Part shown: positions 63,707 to 64,000 of the stretch, piece by piece
How positions within the stretch are numbered: the first letter of the stretch is position 1
Layout: each line of letters opens with the position of its first letter
NCBI RefSeq assembly: GCF_000473145.1
Contig: NZ_KI421500.1
Coordinates: 3,611,583-3,675,582 of the forward strand
Length of the DNA stretch: 64,000 nucleotides
Reading direction: 5' to 3'
From: Leisingera daeponensis DSM 23529
Lineage (GTDB): Bacteria > Pseudomonadota > Alphaproteobacteria > Rhodobacterales > Rhodobacteraceae
The notes under the pieces: generated by a model
What the model was told of the DNA's origin: nothing
The model's database searches: none
The model's input: the letters and a program-made list of their open reading frames with translations, nothing else
Position numbers and translations under genes: made by a program

Positions 63707-64000
63707 TCATTTTAGGTCTGCTGTTTCTCCACAGAATTGAACCACAAAAGCATCGCCATCTGAGTTACCAAAGAGACCATGTGCAGAAGCAACGTCGCCA
63801 GACAGACTTCTAACTCCCATCGGGGCGTCTCTCACAATACTAAAGGCAATAAAGTCTTTCGTGCTGTAGGTATTTTCCCATGCAGGTGAGAACAGGAAAT
63901 AGCTGCCTAGTGCCTCGCTGAAAACGACGTCCCACAGCCACTCGACTGTTTCAGGTAACACCACTTCAGCAGCACTCAAATCCGATTCAATTTTCAAGAG
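63707..64000 (-). CDS. incomplete ORF at window edge, unknown function
   Basis: At least 96 residues, ending at 63707 and open to the window end, so it is probably the 3' part of a longer gene. The composition looks protein-like (VEWLWDVVFSEALGSYFLF, SDGDAFVVQFCGETADL) but matches nothing I recognise. The rest of 63420-63706 holds no gene I can support. Confidence 0.35.
   Translation of the reverse strand, partial: LLKIESDLSAAEVVLPETVEWLWDVVFSEALGSYFLFSPAWENTYSTKDFIAFSIVRDAPMGVRSLSGDVASAHGLFGNSDGDAFVVQFCGETADLK

Larger units (their letters stand above)
39440..64000 (+). mobile_element. Integrative mobilizable element 2 (right end not seen)
   Basis: Begins at the second attachment core and repeats the backbone order of element 1: recombinase, small protein, AAA+/M41 protease, GIY-YIG-like protein, unknown, ribbon-helix-helix, relaxase (39414-47830). 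Cargo follows from 48516. I found no third copy of the 21-bp core before base 64000, so the right end, and how much of 48.5-64 kb belongs to the element, is not established. Confidence 0.7.

Overview
The window looks like accessory DNA from an alphaproteobacterium of the Rhodobacteraceae (Roseobacter group, e.g. Leisingera/Phaeobacter/Ruegeria relatives). This rests on GC-rich coding, an alphaproteobacterial 5S rRNA, a MntR, PCuAC/SCO proteins and a DUF1127 protein of types common there. No species can be fixed from the sequence alone.

Layout. Bases 1-345 are the tail of an rRNA operon: 5S rRNA inside a processing stem, then initiator tRNA-Met(CAT). Two integrative mobilizable elements (IMEs) sit in tandem behind this tRNA. 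Element 1 runs from the tRNA 3' end (21-bp core at 325-345) to an identical 21-bp core at 39440-39460. Element 2 starts at that second core, and its right end is not seen before base 64000. Both carry the same backbone in the same order: large serine recombinase, a ~60-residue protein just before it, a soluble AAA+/M41 (FtsH-like) protease, a multi-zinc GIY-YIG-like protein, a ~162-residue unknown, a ribbon-helix-helix protein, and a MobV-like relaxase with a long coiled-coil tail. The two also share non-coding landmarks: a DnaA box in the same gap, a hairpin-rich oriT-like gap and a ~50-bp conserved block. The protein copies are clearly diverged, so the elements are related but not a recent duplication.

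Element 1 cargo (9-39 kb). (a) A metal island at 9.1-19.7 kb: Zn/Cd/Pb P-type ATPase, two L,D-transpeptidases, a lipoprotein, a seven-gene operon of SCO, DsbB, DsbA, PCuAC, SCO, M23 endopeptidase and DUF411, a MerR regulator, a cytochrome c relic and a transglutaminase-like protein. At least four MerR-type dyads tie it together. (b) mntR divergent from a four-gene operon of a di-heme peroxidase-like protein plus a PhnD/C/E-like ABC transporter, with a near-perfect MntR dyad at the promoter. (c) An AT-richer two-gene module at 25.4-28.9 kb, a helical protein plus a PD-(D/E)XK-like protein, bracketed by inverted repeats; it is a candidate undescribed defence system. (d) A nitric oxide/nitrite module: flavohaemoglobin, two Rrf2/NsrR-like regulators, HPP-CBS protein and nitronate monooxygenase. 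(e) A TnpB relic, small unknowns, and a methyltransferase divergent from an HxlR regulator.

Element 2 cargo (48.5-64 kb). An AraC/DJ-1 regulator is followed by a long plus-strand run: homocysteine S-methyltransferase-like protein, DUF1127, a secreted barrel-like protein, a MauG/CcpA-type di-heme protein, an MddA/NnrU-like membrane methyltransferase, a YUCCA-like flavin monooxygenase, MATE exporter, glutathione S-transferase, SAM methyltransferase, LysE exporter, RibD/DHFR-like reductase, a membrane protein, a two-gene secreted module with NGLQL repeats, and a class V aminotransferase. A short tyrosine recombinase and an incomplete ORF close the window.
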